The notes: generated from the sequence alone by a model not told the origin. A stretch of 64,000 nt of DNA from Fratercula arctica (GCA_947846985.1 CANTUZ010000011.1:12822096-12886095), one strand, 5' to 3'. Counted from the stretch's first letter, positions 10,521 to 23,819 are shown. A program made the numbers and translations.

Positions 10521-12743
10521 CAGCACCCGTGGGACTTGTAATACAATACCCTGCAATTCCAGCCGGGCACTGCACCGTTGAAGGGAAGCAGAGAAAACCT
10601 CCATGGACCTTCAGGTGGGCTGGGAGCTGAAATGGTTCGAGGAAGGACCCGTGGATGTCATTTCACACAAGGTCTCCCTTTCTCCTCCCCATCCAAAAGG
10701 AGTTTTGCAGTCATGTTGTATCACATCAGGGCTGACGGTATATTTAGGGTGAAATAGAAAGTGTGCCCCAGTAGAGGTGTGGTGTGTCCTGATAGCCTTC
10801 ATCAAGCACATGGATAGCCCAGGGCAGGGCCGTAAAACCTGCCCCTTTGTCTCAGACATTTGAATTATCTCCCAGCAGTTTTCTGTACAATACACTTTTC
10901 CCAGTTCCCTCCCAGATAGATAAGAATAAAATCTGCTTTTCTTCTTTAACTGAGACATCTCAGGGGCTCTGTTCTTCTATAAAAGGGCCAGTGATTTTCA
11001 CACCTTTTCCACTGGCTTCGCTGGAAGTCCCACAGAGCACATTTCCTATCCCTGGGAAGGTGGGAGAATGGGCAGTGGGACCCCAGACTGTTCATACATC
11101 ACCTCTTCCAACAGCCATCAGATAGGGTGGTGCTTTCCAAAGTGGATAAAAGGCTTTTATTATCTGAAGAAATTCAACTATCTTGGCTGTTTATGGACAT
11201 AAAAGAATGGATTGGCCTTTGAATTTACTTTTCAGCTACCTGTAAATTTCAATTTTATTTGAACAGTACCATAATGTTAACGTCTAACTGCTTAATGGTA
11301 AATTCACACTCCCACTTGTGACTGGTGCAAGTGATTAACATCTCCACACACTCTGCAGGCAAACTGCCCTGTTTGCTTGTGCAAATGCGTGGGCTTGTCT
11401 TTGTCTGCGATATGATTTGGTTGCCTATTTGTGCTGTGAAAGCAGGGACTTCGGATGCAACAAATAACTTAGGGACCTTTCATTAGGATTGTGCCCTGTA
11501 ACTTTTGATTATTTCTGGAAATATTACACGATAGATGTCCTGTGTTCAGTTTGAACTGGCAGCCCACTTGTACATGTAGACAGGAGAGATGAGTGCTCCA
11601 GCAAGGGTTACAGTCCTGAGTTTTAGCCGAGCAGCCCCATGCTCAGATTTTGTCCTACTTCAGTTCCAGTACATGTGTTAAAATCTCCACCTTGACTACT
11701 GTTAGCCAAATAACCTTGCCCTGCCTTGTTTTTACACCACCATGGAAGAGGGTTCTGCTTTTAGACTGAACAAAGCCAATGAAGTTTATCTCAATATTTC
11801 TTTGCACTGGGAGACACATTTTTGGTGTTTTCTCAACTGTCTTTGTGCTGTGGCAGGACTCCAAGTGCTGAGTAATATTTAAGAGCTAATCTATTTTGGG
11901 CAGAAGACAAAGATGTGAGACATGCCAAACTACCATGGATACCAAATCCGCATATTCACGTCTGACATCCACAGGCTCCTGCAAGGTTGTGATTTATGAT
12001 TCTTATATGACACTCCATTGGGCAATGCATCACTGCCTGGCATTTAAGTCTATAAAATCACTACATAGTGTGTTCTTCAAACCATGGTAAAAGACTTCAC
12101 TGTCACTCTGACATGATGATCTAGGAATGAATCCAAAGTCTTTAGGCCATAGAGATTCTCCATGGTGAGACACACTGCAGGGCCAGTCTCATCTAACCTT
12201 AGGTAGCTAGAAGTCAGATGTTTTATTCTGAGGTAGCCGCCTTCAATTCCATGTAGAGACACCTGGGAGGCACCAGCAGCTCTAAATGAGTCTTCACTGG
12301 GTGGGCACTGGGCACCTCCTCCAGCAAAAGGGGAGCCATGGGGACTAGGTCTTCTAGCCATCAGAGGAAGGCAGATGAATTGTGCCTGCACTTGCTTGTG
12401 TTGGAGTAGCTGCTATTGCTCCATCGCTGCGGTAGCTGCTGTGAGAGTTCAGTGCTCCAGTGAAACAAGTAGGAGCACTGAAGACAGGAGCTATCGCATC
12501 CCGCTGTGCGCTAACCTAATTTAAAAAAACAGCTTCTTCACCCTGTTCTCTCCCTGAGCACCTTGCTGCTCTCAGATTTCCGGGGTTGAGACTGCCCTCA
12601 CATGGACTGTACCCGCTGTCCTGCTGGGGCTGTGCCGGGCTCTGCTCGGTCACACAGGCCGGGGGAGGAACTCACACAGCTGCAACGTGGAGCGAGGACC
12701 CACGTGGGTACACAGCCACAGCAAGCAGGCAAGTCTTGAGGAA

Positions 12744-12771
12744 CAGATTACCTACTCCAGATTACCTACTC
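12744..12771. repeat. 14-bp perfect tandem duplication
   Basis: The unit CAGATTACCTACTC occurs twice in direct succession, 12744-12757 and 12758-12771, with no mismatch. This is a simple replication-slippage product. Confidence 0.9.
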
Positions 12772-13426
12772 CAGGTCATGATTGTTGGGGTTTCCGGTAA
12801 AAAATGTGATTTTTATTTTGGTTTTTTACTACCAGCCTCAGAACTTGAAAATAATTTCTGAATGGAATTGGGTTCTTTGTGTTTCACCAGTCTGTGACAG
12901 CAGTAGAAATTCTGTGGAGCAGACGATAAACTCACTTCATCAGTAAACAACTTCTTTGTTTGCCTGGTAACTTCAACAGTATTAAAAACAGTGAGTTTTT
13001 TGCTGGAAAAGCATAATTTCCCAGTTGAACTGAGCGCTAGGGGTCAGAGAACAGAGAGGCAGGAGGAATATGGGATTTTAGACTACTGCAGGGTCATCTC
13101 TTAGGGAAAACCAGCATTTTTCCTACAATCTACTAGTTTCTTGTAAGGTTATGCCAGATCCTTGAGGAGGTGCAGAGGCAGGGCTGCAACTTGAAAAGCA
13201 TGAGGGGAAAACTCAGGAAGAGCCAAGTGTCCTCACAGCCTGCCCAGTGGGACTCTCAGAAATGGAACCTCTCACTTTTGGTTCAAGGCTGCAAACCTTT
13301 ACTGTTCCTGGATTCACTGGGAGATGGGCTCTGAGTTAGGGCATCTGCAGGAGTCTCTTGTCTTCAAGCATCCCACTAAAATTTGCACCTAGGATGTTCT
13401 CCAGCAGTGCCAGTGGGCAGGAAAAC

Positions 13427-13450
13427 AAAAAAAAAAGGAAAAAAAAAAAA
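13427..13450. repeat. A-rich homopolymer tract
   Basis: A10, then GG, then A12. No recognisable retrocopy lies to its left, so I treat it as a simple repeat and not a poly-A tail. Confidence 0.85.
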
Positions 13451-16133
13451 GAGGCATGTCTCCAAGTCAGCGTGATGAGACTGTTAAAGCCTGACTACAT
13501 TTCTGCTGGCATCTCTGCGGAGCTGCAGCCACATCCTGCAGTGTGGGCAATGTGAAAACGACGTTGGTGTCGAGAAGCCAGCCTGGTGATTGAGCAATAA
13601 GCGCTACCCACAGTCACATTTTATCTTGTGATATTTGGCACAGATATGGCAAGGTTTACAGCCTGAATGTGGGATTTGCCTGCCTGCGCCTCTGTTCTCG
13701 CTCTCCTGTAGTATGGTTGCACCTCTGCAAAGTGGCTCAGGACACTCTTTTGATGGTACAGCCCGTCGTGTGAGGTACAGCTGTCCAGCCTGAGCTGGTT
13801 TTGGTTGAGCACATGTGCCTGGTGTGTGGGAACATAGTACAAGTCCTTTAGCAGGACCTTACACCCAACTAGACATCACATTCCCCAGATACAGCCTCTC
13901 CCTTTGCCATATTGTGATGAATATCCCACTCCCTGTAACCTGAAATGATGCACAGCATCCGCATACAGGCAGAGGGGAAAGCGAGAGGTCAGCTGCTGCT
14001 GATTTCTTGCTTTTTCATGGTTGACAATGTCTCCCTCAAATCAGCTTTTTTTGTGCATATTCAAAAGGAGCAAATTGTTCGTGATCTAGTCCCACCTTAG
14101 AAATGATCACCTTTCTCTCCCAGGCCATATGCATGTGCATGAGTTGTTTTGAGGACAGACAGACTGTGTATCCCATGGTGCCACATCAGTGGAAGATGGC
14201 TCCCACATGGGTTCGAGGTTTGGGAGCTGCAGGGGTTTGTGAGAGTGAGAGGAGACAAGGTAACATCAGGACAGGAGGGAGCTGACAGGCTTGAGGCAGC
14301 AGCTGTCTCATGGCTCCTTCCCACTTGCCTGGCTGTCAGTGGGAGCTGCCCCATTGCTGACCTGGCACCTTGTGCTGCCAGTCCATGGCCAGACCTTCAC
14401 CCTGGTGGTAGTGCCCTGCAGCCTTCTGGAGATTCAGACCCCTCTGGGGAGCGCACCATGCTCCCACAGTCACCCCCTGGCTCGGTACCGGGAGATGGAG
14501 GGTCTGAGTCGATAGAGTCACTCAGGCTTATTGCACAATGAGTTTCAAGAGTAAAGCAGAAGCTTGCTTTATTTGACAGTTTAACATTTGTGTTTGTTTA
14601 TAAGAGAACCTCGTACAAAGGCGAAGATGAAAGAGGACAAATGCAGCTCTAGATCATACTTAGCAACCAAGATCTTCCTGAGCTGCTCTGGCATCTCAGC
14701 CAGCTGAGGTGGCTCCACCTTCTCCCCAGGGAGCTCCAGAGCTCTCCCAGCACCATGTCTCTGCTGCTCCCACTGGAAGGTGATGCCTTCCCTCTGTATG
14801 GAGAGAGGAAGCTCAGAGTAAATGACTCATGACTAAGTCTATGTTTGCCCACGACAGCATTGCCAAGTTCGTGTTTGCGTGACTCTTGGGAAAGCTTGTC
14901 AATGATGGCAGGGCTGTGGGACATCCCATGTCAATATGAGGATGAGGGCATTTCCTTCCTGAAATGTCTTGATCTACCCATCCATTGTGTTCCCTCATTT
15001 GCACATTCTTCCCACCTTCATTGTTTTTTCTGCGAGCTGAAGAATACCTGTGACAGGCTCTGTATTTTATAAATGACATATCTGTACGCAAACTAATCTT
15101 TATGCAGACACCTCAGTGGATTGGTGATATTTAGCATGCTGCAAGCTTTGCATACAGACTAAATGTGGTACCACAAGTGGTAAACTGGGATCGGGTACTG
15201 GCTGACACCACCTCCTCCTCTTGTATGCGGGTTGCATGCATTCCCCTTTTCCACACACCACTGGTCCTTTGGGAGACCCTGCACTGAGCCCCCTTTACAA
15301 GCATCAGCTCAGGAACCAGTAGTTTCACTGGTCTGTTGGCACATAAATATCATCCAGAGATGAATGGGAGGAAAGTGATTTATTAATTTAATCATCATTA
15401 TCAGACTGAGGATCCTGACTCCTCTCTCCAGCACTGTCCTGGTTCCCTGCTGTCGTGGCTGGTTCCCTGTTGCTTGTCTCTCAGCCCTGTGTTCCAGTTT
15501 CTTTCCCAAAGTGCTGGTTCACACCCTTAATTTGTTATTTTGGGGCCTTGGATTACACCTGTCGCAACCAGCATTGGCCCAACGCAGCTACAAAACATGC
15601 AGTGAATCAGCTCCGGGATGGAATTTACTGCCTCCCCCCATCATTAGTAATCCACACTTGCAGTAGACTCATTAATACAGGGGAAGAGAGAAGTTTAAGG
15701 GTCATTTTTTTCATACCTGCATCTATAACACACCATGAATAGATTATGCAAAGATTGAGGGTTAGGTATGTTGAGTCCCTTTTCTCATTAAACACTTGTT
15801 AGACATTTCATATCAATGGAGGGTTGTCAAACCAGAGCCCGCTGCATCCCAATGAATCATTTTATGTTCATCCTGGATAATATCTAATGATTTTGGTGGT
15901 GTCTTGCAGTGTGTGTGCTAAAGATCACTTGCATTCTGATTCCAGATTAATTCCAAATATTGCATATTCTGGCACTTAATTCTATTGACTTGAAAATAGG
16001 ATCATTGGGATGTGGAAACTGCTTCACAGCTTTGCAGAAAGATTCCATTAAGCAATAGGTCATTTCAATCCGCTCTGAATTATTTAATCGACTTCAGACG
16101 TGACCGTCCATTTCTCAGCAGAGTCTGGACAGC

Positions 16134-16153
16134 TTTTTTTTTTTTTTTTTTTT
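16134..16153. repeat. poly-T tract (T20)
   Basis: Twenty consecutive T on the + strand. No TTTATT (reverse-complement poly-A signal) follows directly, so it is not obviously the tail of a minus-strand retrocopy. Confidence 0.95.
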
Positions 16154-17145
16154 CTTTTATAGCCCTCTGAATAGCTGGGTGGGAGGAGAGTGGGAGGTCG
16201 TGGAAACCATACTGATGCCTGCAGCAGTTGTGCAGCATCCCATCGCTGTAGGCAAGAAATGGGGGGAACATGAGCAAAACCACATCAATCCCTGGGGTCA
16301 CCTTCTGCAAAGTACGTTGGAATCACTCAGGTGATGGGTTCTTGCCCTTCTGTCTTCGGGCAAACTGGCAACAAACCTGGCTTAAAGCACTGCCTGGGGA
16401 GACTGGTTCGGAACGTGGCTTTCCAAGTGAGTGCATCCCACATGATGAGCAATGGGCAGAAGGAGGATTGGCAGCTAATCTGAGAGCCTTCCTCCAGCTT
16501 ATTAAGGGAACAGCAGAAAAATGACCACAAGCAGAGCAGGGAGCACTTCTATCACTGATAAGCCAGGAGATTCAGCTCCCTGTGGCAAGAAGCCCACAGT
16601 TGCTCTGTAGCCAGCCATTAAATGGAGACTGCTCCCTGCAGCACAAAATCAAGCTTCCCCCGTGGGCAGCCTTGCTGGTGCCTGTGAAGAGACACCTGTT
16701 GTCAGTTGGAGATCATATTGTTCACCACCTTAGCCGATCGATGGCATTTTTTACTTGACCTCACCAAACATGCTTCCTGGAGGACACAGATGGGACTGAG
16801 CTGGGAAGAGAGGGTGCCAGCCAGGTTGGGTTGCCTTTTCTTTCTCACTGGGGGACAATTAAACCCAGAATCTTGTGTCTGAGCCAGGGAAAGACCACCC
16901 CACCTTGTGCCTTTCTGCGTGTGCATGTTCAGGCTGGGATTAGCAATGTGTTTTGGCAACTAGTATTGAAACATGCAATATTGGAGCTAAACTTGCACCT
17001 GACATCTTGCAGAAGGTCATGGGGCACCTCTGGCTTTTGACTTCAGGATGTGGTCCCCTGTGCAGACCCAGGCGTGTACAGGAGCTTGGGACTAGCCTTC
17101 GACCCTGCCACTGCTGAGGACCTTCTATTTCCATGTCAATGTAAA

Positions 17146-17187
17146 TCACAGAAGTTATCACTCAACTCACAGAAGCTATCACTTCAG
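17146..17187. repeat. imperfect 21-bp tandem duplication
   Basis: Two adjacent 21-base units share TCACAGAAG then TATCACT and differ at a few positions. They span 17146-17166 and 17167-17187. Confidence 0.75.
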
Positions 17188-18177
17188 CTGTGGGCAGTGA
17201 ATTATTTTGCTGCCCGCTTCTTTGTCCTACAAACTCTGTTGCATCCAGCACTCTGCTGACTTTCCGTGGATGGTTTTCAATAGTCTAGTCCTCTAGAATG
17301 GATTTCTCTTCTTTCTGCTGTGTGTTAACAGTATATCAAAATAAATTACAATAGCTGAGAGGAGAAGAAAAAAGCCCTGCCTATTATCGGATGCCCTTTC
17401 GCAGAGAGTCTGTCAACTCTCCATGATGTTTTGGCAGATACCTTTGGAAACTGAGCTGAAGGCTGGTGAAAAGCTGGCAGTTACAGCCCAGCTATCTATG
17501 AAACAGGGAGCTTCAGCTGCATGCCACAAACTTCTCTTTGAAGAATGTCTTTTTCTATATTTATTATCAAGAACTGATGTATAAAAAACCTTATGATTTC
17601 CTGCTACAGTGTCATCGAGCACCTCCGGCTGGTTATCTCCCTGAACAGGGATTTTAACTGAAATTGAGAATCACCCTTAGAGTTGGCATACTGTTTCTTT
17701 AGCAGGTCAGCATTCAGTCTTAGTTCTGTTTGCAGATTGTAGATAAGAAATTCAAAAATTATGAAAAAATCGGAGATTCTGGGGTGCAGATAGGGGACTT
17801 TGCAGAGGGATCTGTAATTTTGAAGCATCTGTGATCTCACCAGAACAACCGAATCCCGTGGTCAGAGTTTGGCAGATGGATAACTTGGGCATGCCCAAAA
17901 ATCCACTGCTATAGCAAAACCAGTATGTTATATACAGTTTACCTTCTAAAGTTCCTTGAGAGGAACAGTGGCTCATCATCAGAGAAGCATGTTTGGAGAC
18001 AGAGGCCCAAGGTTTGCTTTCCAGATTTACTTTCTAGATATGGCACTCACTCATAGGGAAATTATTTGGTCTTAGGAGTTTCAGTTTAGCTTTTAATAGT
18101 CAGTATAAAACTGTGAAAAACAAATGCCATAAAAGTAATTACAGACAGTCCTTGAGAAATGGACTTGAACTTACTGG

Positions 18178-18483
18178 CCTTCCAGTCCCTAAAGGGGCTC
18201 CAGGAAAGCTGGGGAGGGACTCTGGATCAGGGAGGGGAGCCACAGGACGAGGGGGAACAGTTTTAAACTGAAAGAGGGGAGATTTAGATGAGATATTGTG
18301 AAGAAATTCTTTGCTGTGAGGGTGGTGAGCCCCTGTCCCAGGTTGCCCAGAGAAGCTGTGGCTGCCCCATCCCTGGAGGTGTTCAAGGCCAGGTTGGACG
18401 GGGCTTGGAGCAACCTGGTCTGGTGGGAGGTGTCCCTGCCCAGGGCAGGAGGGTGGAACTAGATGGGCTTTAAGGTCCCTTCC
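18178..18483 (+). mobile_element. CR1 LINE fragment lacking its 3' tail
   Basis: The sequence follows the subfamily of the 40606 copy: 'ccagtccctaaaggggctcc', 'gaaagctggggagggactct', 'gcaacctggtctggtgggag', 'tgtccctgcccagggcagg'. It then stops at 'taaggtcccttcc' (18483). The usual ATTCTATG octamers are absent and unique DNA follows. CR1 copies normally lose the 5' end and keep the 3' end, so this one probably suffered a later 3' deletion. Confidence 0.92.
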
Positions 18484-21340
18484 TTAGGGAAGTCTCCATC
18501 TCTTGACAGCATGTGAGGCCCTGGCTGTGACTAATTTATACTGTGGTAATGTCTAAAGGCCACAGTTTGAAGATGGGAACCATGATTCTTGGATGGGGAC
18601 AAACCAGAGGGAGACATGCCCCAGATGTCTTATTCCTTCTTGTATTTGGTTTACAGGTGTGCAACAGCTGAACATCTGTTGAAGTAGGAATGTTGAGTTT
18701 CAGAGTTTACAACATCACTTTGTTGTCCCAGACCTACTTTTACAGAGCTGTGGTTCTCTAGTCATTTAGCTCATGTTCTGTTCCTCAGCTGGAGGAATTC
18801 TTTTTCATATTATTCCAATGTCAGTTTTGTTTAATACTGCCATGACTTTGCTACAGGTCTGGTGTCCATGCTCCAAGAGGTGCATGGTAAAGCAGCTGAA
18901 CGAGGGCTTTCCTACTGCAGTTGTTTTGCAGTCAATAGGATAATAAATTTCTCTTTGCCTTAGCACAAAATCTGTGACTTTTAGTGTGTTGGGCCCTTAA
19001 TCTAGCCTCAGCTGAAATAACAGAAGCTGAACTGTAATCTGCTGTTGTGTAAGGCCTATTAGCATCTTGCTCTGCTCATTCAGAGACAGTAAATGTAGAT
19101 GTTTTCATCCTTTTCTTGTCCTAGCAGCTGCAGTTGCATCCAAGCAGGGCTGCTTTACTCTTCCAGGACAGGGCAAATGCCGTAGGCTGCGAACCTCCTT
19201 CCGTTTAGATTGTCTCATAGTGACTAATGCTGGTGACATTTGTCAGGGAGCCATTAATCTTCCATTCATGGGGCTGCAAGGACACTTTAGAGGTCTGTAG
19301 CAAAGCCAGATGATTTCTACCCTCTCTGGCTTGAAGTCAGGCTTGTACTTTCAGCTAGGAACAAAAATCCTTCTCTGCTCAGTGGAGCGAACCTGCACAT
19401 TTTGTTGATCCTGATGCCACAGGCTGAGGCCACCAGCAGGACCGGGATGGCTGTTGCCCTGCGTCTGTTCTTCATCACATCTTCATCATGTGCCAGGATG
19501 CAACGTGGACTGCTGTCAGCCTTGGGCTGGTGGGAGACACAGACACGGTGCTCACAAGCGTATGGCCTCGGCTTTCATAGGTCGGCACAGCAGATGCTGG
19601 AGGAACTGCTAGGAAGTTTGCACGGTTAAGTCCAGGTCTTAGAAACCAGAAGCTTGGGTTTTGCTCCAGAGAAGGAGCAGTTTCTCTCTGGCACGTACGT
19701 AAAAGGTCCTCCTTTAACTGGAAGATATTTCTAACTACTGTTGAGCTACAATTTGTGCACTCAGGGGAAGACAGAGCTCAGCAATTTCCCGCCTGCCAGA
19801 GTGACATTGCTGTGACTCAGTTTAGGTTATGAAATCAGGTTGTAGCATACCTTTTTTATAGGTGAGTGAAGTCTGTGTAGTGCAAAATTTGCTACTGTTT
19901 CCATAAACAAAAAGTGCAGAGCTCCCAAGGATCAGGGAGGAGATGAGCGGAGCCACTGCACTACATTGTCTTTGTAACTGCTTTGAGGCTGAAATGAATT
20001 CACAGTCCCCTGTGGCAGGAATTGCTTCTGCCGCCACAGCAGCGGGCAGGGGATTGAGACAAAGTGCCACAGTCCTCTCAGGACTTGAGGAGAAGGAATG
20101 GGCATCTCTCAACTGTCATGTTCCTTGCTACCTGGAGGTTCTCAGGAGATGGTAGGGCCAGCAGGTTCTCCAAGAAACCCTAAGAGCAGATTATGTTGGG
20201 AATTGAGGGAGGGCTATGGACTGAAGGATGAGTAGAGCATTTTCTCCTTGCTTGGACTTTCCAAAGCAAGCCCTGCACTCGCTTTTGGGGCACCAGCAAG
20301 TGCCCTAAATGTTGTCATCTGTTGATGATACTCACAGTGCTGATCAGAGAAATTGGATAGGAGAGGAGGGGTTGCACTGAGTCCCCTGGCAGCTGTGCCA
20401 GAAAGTCCCTTTTTAGAGGGCTGAGCCCCTTCCCACTGCTTGGCTCCTGAGTGTTGCCAGGACAGGTGCTTCCTTTCTGACATCATCTCCTTTCTGACGA
20501 GGTTTACTTAGAACGGGAGTAAACCCAATCTGTCACCCACACTCTTCAGGTAGTGGCTTTAAAACTCCCCAGGGTCCCAAAATCCCTCATGCAGTGGCCA
20601 TCACACTCCTGAGAACAGATGCCCACAACCAGTTATCCTAGCAGTGTGCCCTTATTTCCTCATATCAAGGCAGTCACGATGATTTCTCCAAAGGTTTTCC
20701 TGGATGAGGGCATCATTTCCATGTAGTGCCTCGAGGCTGCTGCTGCTGCTCTCATGGAGTAGAGCTGCCAGAACCCAGGTCTGTGCCAGTTTCTGAGACT
20801 GGTGGTTAGATTGAACCTGTGATTTTCCGTCTGACAGGTGAAAAGCAAGCAGCGCCTCTTTTTCACTGACTGTTCTTCTAAATTAATGGCTGTAGAACAG
20901 CAAGCAGCATTTCAGCTGGAGGCAAACGATGAGACAATGCCCATAGCAAGAAGATGCATGGACCAGGAAGTCTTTGAGCAGGAGCAAATCTCTTCATGAC
21001 AGTTTTTCTGACTCTTGGATAGTCCTAGCATCAAGTGAATGAACAGAGGAACTGGGGTTTTGCCAGTAATTCATATAGCTGACATACAGTTTCTGGACAA
21101 CAGCCTAGTTCCTCAACTAAAGAGCTGATTCCAAGCCCACTTTCTGCCAATGACTGGTATTTTTTAATTGATTTCAATGGCACTGGCTTGGATCTGCTGC
21201 AGAAAATAACCTTATGTATGCCAATGCAGACCACACCATACTGCTGTTGCACACCTGCCTCTTGAGAAAATGGTGGGTTTGCCTTCCCAATGTGCATTTC
21301 CCCCTCTGAATAAGGAATGAATTAAAGACATGTTATAGCC

Positions 21341-21360
21341 TTTTTTTTTTTTTTTTTTTT
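21341..21360. repeat. poly-T tract (T20)
   Basis: Twenty consecutive T on the + strand, with no adjacent retrocopy recognised. Confidence 0.95.
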
Positions 21361-22639
21361 AACGTAACTGGTGTTCCTGGAAGAAATGTGCTTATAATGT
21401 GAACACAAAGGAGTTTACTGGTCAGGCTGAAAACTGATCCCCGACTGTAGGAGTCAAACCCGATTTTGACGGTGGGAGTTTGTTCAAATTCTGTGATCAA
21501 TGCATGAGACAGATTGAGCTCAAGGGCTTGCCTTCCCCGCAACTGTTAAGAAAAACGTTAGTGCAAACAGCGAGATGCAGATCTGCTGAGTAAAAACCCT
21601 CATCCTACACAAGCATATTTCTGAGCATATCTGCTCTTTATGTGGGGCTGTATCTGTGCGCACAACTCACAGATTTCTCTTTGGAAACATAGCCCTTCAA
21701 AATTTTATTAAGGTACTATACTCTTATCTATTCTTTTTATGTCATCACCCTGCCTCAATTGTGTAAAATGTAACCCAAGTTTTATTCCAAAGCATATGTT
21801 ACTGTTATTAATTTAAGATATGCTCAGATACCAAGAGCGTACAGTCTATAAAAGACATGTCCTCATATTCATTTTAAACCAGGGAACTAAAAATAGACTC
21901 AGTTCAAATATAGGTGATGAGAAAAACCTGAGCTTCGTATTAGGAGGTATAATACGAATAAAGACTTTAAAACTGCCTGGCAAAGTTTCTGTGCTCGGAG
22001 GGAACTGCAGATAAAAGTCTGTAGATTTGGGACAGAGGAGGTAGTTTGGTGAGTACTATGCATCCTCTCTGTATGGCAGCTGAAAGACGTGGAATTAAAA
22101 AAGCTGAATTCAGAACAGAGAGCAGGAAATGCTTTTTGACTCAGTGTGAGTATTTGCCTGTGGCTCTCAATGTTACAAGGTGCTGTTGATATCAAGAGCG
22201 TGTAGGACACAAAACACAGATCATGATGCTTTTGTGGTTAGTCAGATGGGCAAAGTTACTGTGAGTGTTAGAAGAGGAGTGAGGGAAGTAACATGAACGT
22301 CCAGGTCTGAGGCTTAAGTGCCTCAGGCTGTTGGGACGGGAGGAACCCTCCTTGAGTTCACGTTGTCCCGTAATGTCCAGGGCTGGGGTTCGTCTTGTAA
22401 AACAGTTAATACTTTGTACCCACAGAGTACCAGAAGCACCCTCAATTTGTTTCAGTTTCGTAAGACCTGAGTGAAAAATAGGACACTCCAGCTAAGGGGA
22501 GCGAGAACTGATCAACGACTGCATGGGAAGAGGCTGGGTCACAACTGAAAGGTCAACTCACTGTGGCACGTTTGCAGATGGCAGGAGGTGGGGGCCACAG
22601 CTGATGCTTACTGCTTCATTGTGACCTCTGGACTCCAGC

Positions 22640-22668
22640 GAGGGGTCACAGCTTTGCTGTGACACCTC
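22640..22668. repeat. short inverted repeat (13-bp arms, 3-nt loop)
   Basis: The left arm at 22640-22652 pairs with the right arm at 22656-22668 around a TTT loop. The core is GTCACAGC TTT GCTGTGAC. Twelve of thirteen positions pair, with one G/A mismatch. A further partial arm, GTGACCTC, sits at 22621-22628. Confidence 0.8.
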
Positions 22669-23758
22669 AACCTTTCTTCTGGGGGTTCCTCAAGCTGCTT
22701 GCAGCTCAGGGTCCTGGCTGAGGCTCACACAGCCTCGGGGTGTCCAGCTCTGTCCTGTTCCCCACATAAGGCAGGAGCTTGGGCTTCCAGCTGCTGCATG
22801 GAAACTGAGCACAAGCAAAACACGGATCCTCTGTGGCTGTTGAGCTGACCCCTGTGTAAGCTCTTGGTGGGTCGTTGATAGCCCCAGTGGCTTGGGAGGG
22901 AGATGTTTCGCTTCCTGCAGGCTCCAGATCAGAGAGTGGGCTTCACCAGCTGCAGCTGTGTCCAGGCAAGCACAGGGCTGGCACAAGTCAGAAGCAAATG
23001 AGTCTAAGTGTGCAGAGGAAGGATGAGCAGAAGATAAATGGGTGACCCACCCTCCAGTGCCACGCAAGAGTGCAGCCCAAAGGGACGCCTGCATTTGAAC
23101 CCACAAAGCCACAGCGCTTTGTCTTGTGTCACCCATGTTGTTTATCTCTCTCTCAAATGTTTAAGCCCTCTGGTCCCTGCCCACTGCAAACAAAATATCT
23201 TACTAGGGGCATGGTACCCACAATGTGCCACCCCCTGCCCTCCAAAAGCAAAGCAGAGACTGAGACAGGTCCTGTCAGCAGCTCAGCAGCTTCCAGCCTC
23301 CTTCTGTGTTGTGTGGTTCCTCCTGACACAGCCTCCGCCACGTAAACACACACACAGCCCACTGACTCTGTATCTCACTGATGCTGAAGCATCCTCCCCG
23401 CACTCCCCGAGCAACACCCCATCTCAGGTATCGTCAGTTTTGTCTTGTCTTTTGGTGAGCGATAGGAAGAGGTTGTGCAAAATGATCGTGCCCCATGTTC
23501 TGGTGGCTTTTCCTGCCTCTGGTGAGGTGTCTGGGCCCCCCTGCATCCTCTCTCATGTGCAGCGCAGGCAGATGTACAGGGACACTTTGTGTCGTCCATT
23601 GGCGGAATTGCATGTTCAAGCACACTGCGGTAATACCTTTCTCTCCTATTTCCCTGCCACTCCTTCAGTGATAAAACAAGCCTTCTGGAAGATCTTGAAC
23701 TTCAGGTCTTATTTCTCAAGATCCCTAAGGTGGCTGGCAGTCCTTTGAAATCTTTCAC

Positions 23759-23819
23759 GTGGATGATCTCCAGAGGTCCCTTCTGACCCCTATCATTCTG
23801 TGATTCTGTGATTCTGTGA
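23759..23819 (+). mobile_element. CR1 LINE 3' terminal scrap
   Basis: Only about 60 bases remain: 'ggatgatctccagaggtccc', then 'ttctgacccctatc', then three ATTCTGTG octamers. It is an extreme 5' truncation. It lies inside the 193-codon minus-strand open frame 23702-24283, which argues against that frame being a gene. Confidence 0.9.

Larger units (their letters stand above)
10521..18177. other. mostly unique intergenic DNA
   Basis: About 7.6 kb without recognised genes or CR1 copies. It holds a 14-bp tandem duplication (12744), an A-rich tract (13427-13450), a T20 tract (16134) and an imperfect 21-bp tandem repeat (17146). The AT-rich stretch at 15740-16110 reads like a conserved non-coding element. 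The open frames on both strands carry no family motif. Confidence 0.5.
18484..23758. other. mostly unique intergenic DNA
   Basis: About 5.3 kb. It contains a T20 tract at 21341 and a short near-perfect hairpin at 22640-22668. The 236-codon open frame at 23038-23748 (+) and the 148-codon frame at 22690-23136 (-) overlap in part. They show no domain, signal peptide or family motif and sit in a locally GC-richer patch, so I do not call them genes. Confidence 0.45.

Noticed and set aside
10978..10986. TATA-box match TATAAAAGG
   Set aside because: A single isolated motif with no downstream exon, CpG enrichment or initiator that I could support.
12080..12395. Possible old interspersed repeat on the minus strand (ggtgcctcccaggtgtctct, ggcggctacctcag, agctacctaaggttagatga)
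   Set aside because: Words resemble an old bird/reptile repeat I only half recall, with not enough matching order to support a call.
17990..18120. Possible + strand MIR remnant (tatggcactcactcat ... aaattatttggtct ... gtttcagtttag)
   Set aside because: Only loose similarity to the MIR core, too weak to call without a profile search.
23038..23748. 236-codon + strand open frame, the longest in the window
   Set aside because: No domain, signal peptide, repeat or familiar motif. Overlapped by unrelated long frames on the minus strand (22690-23136, 23375-23625), in a locally GC-richer patch where stop codons are rarer. No splice context chosen.
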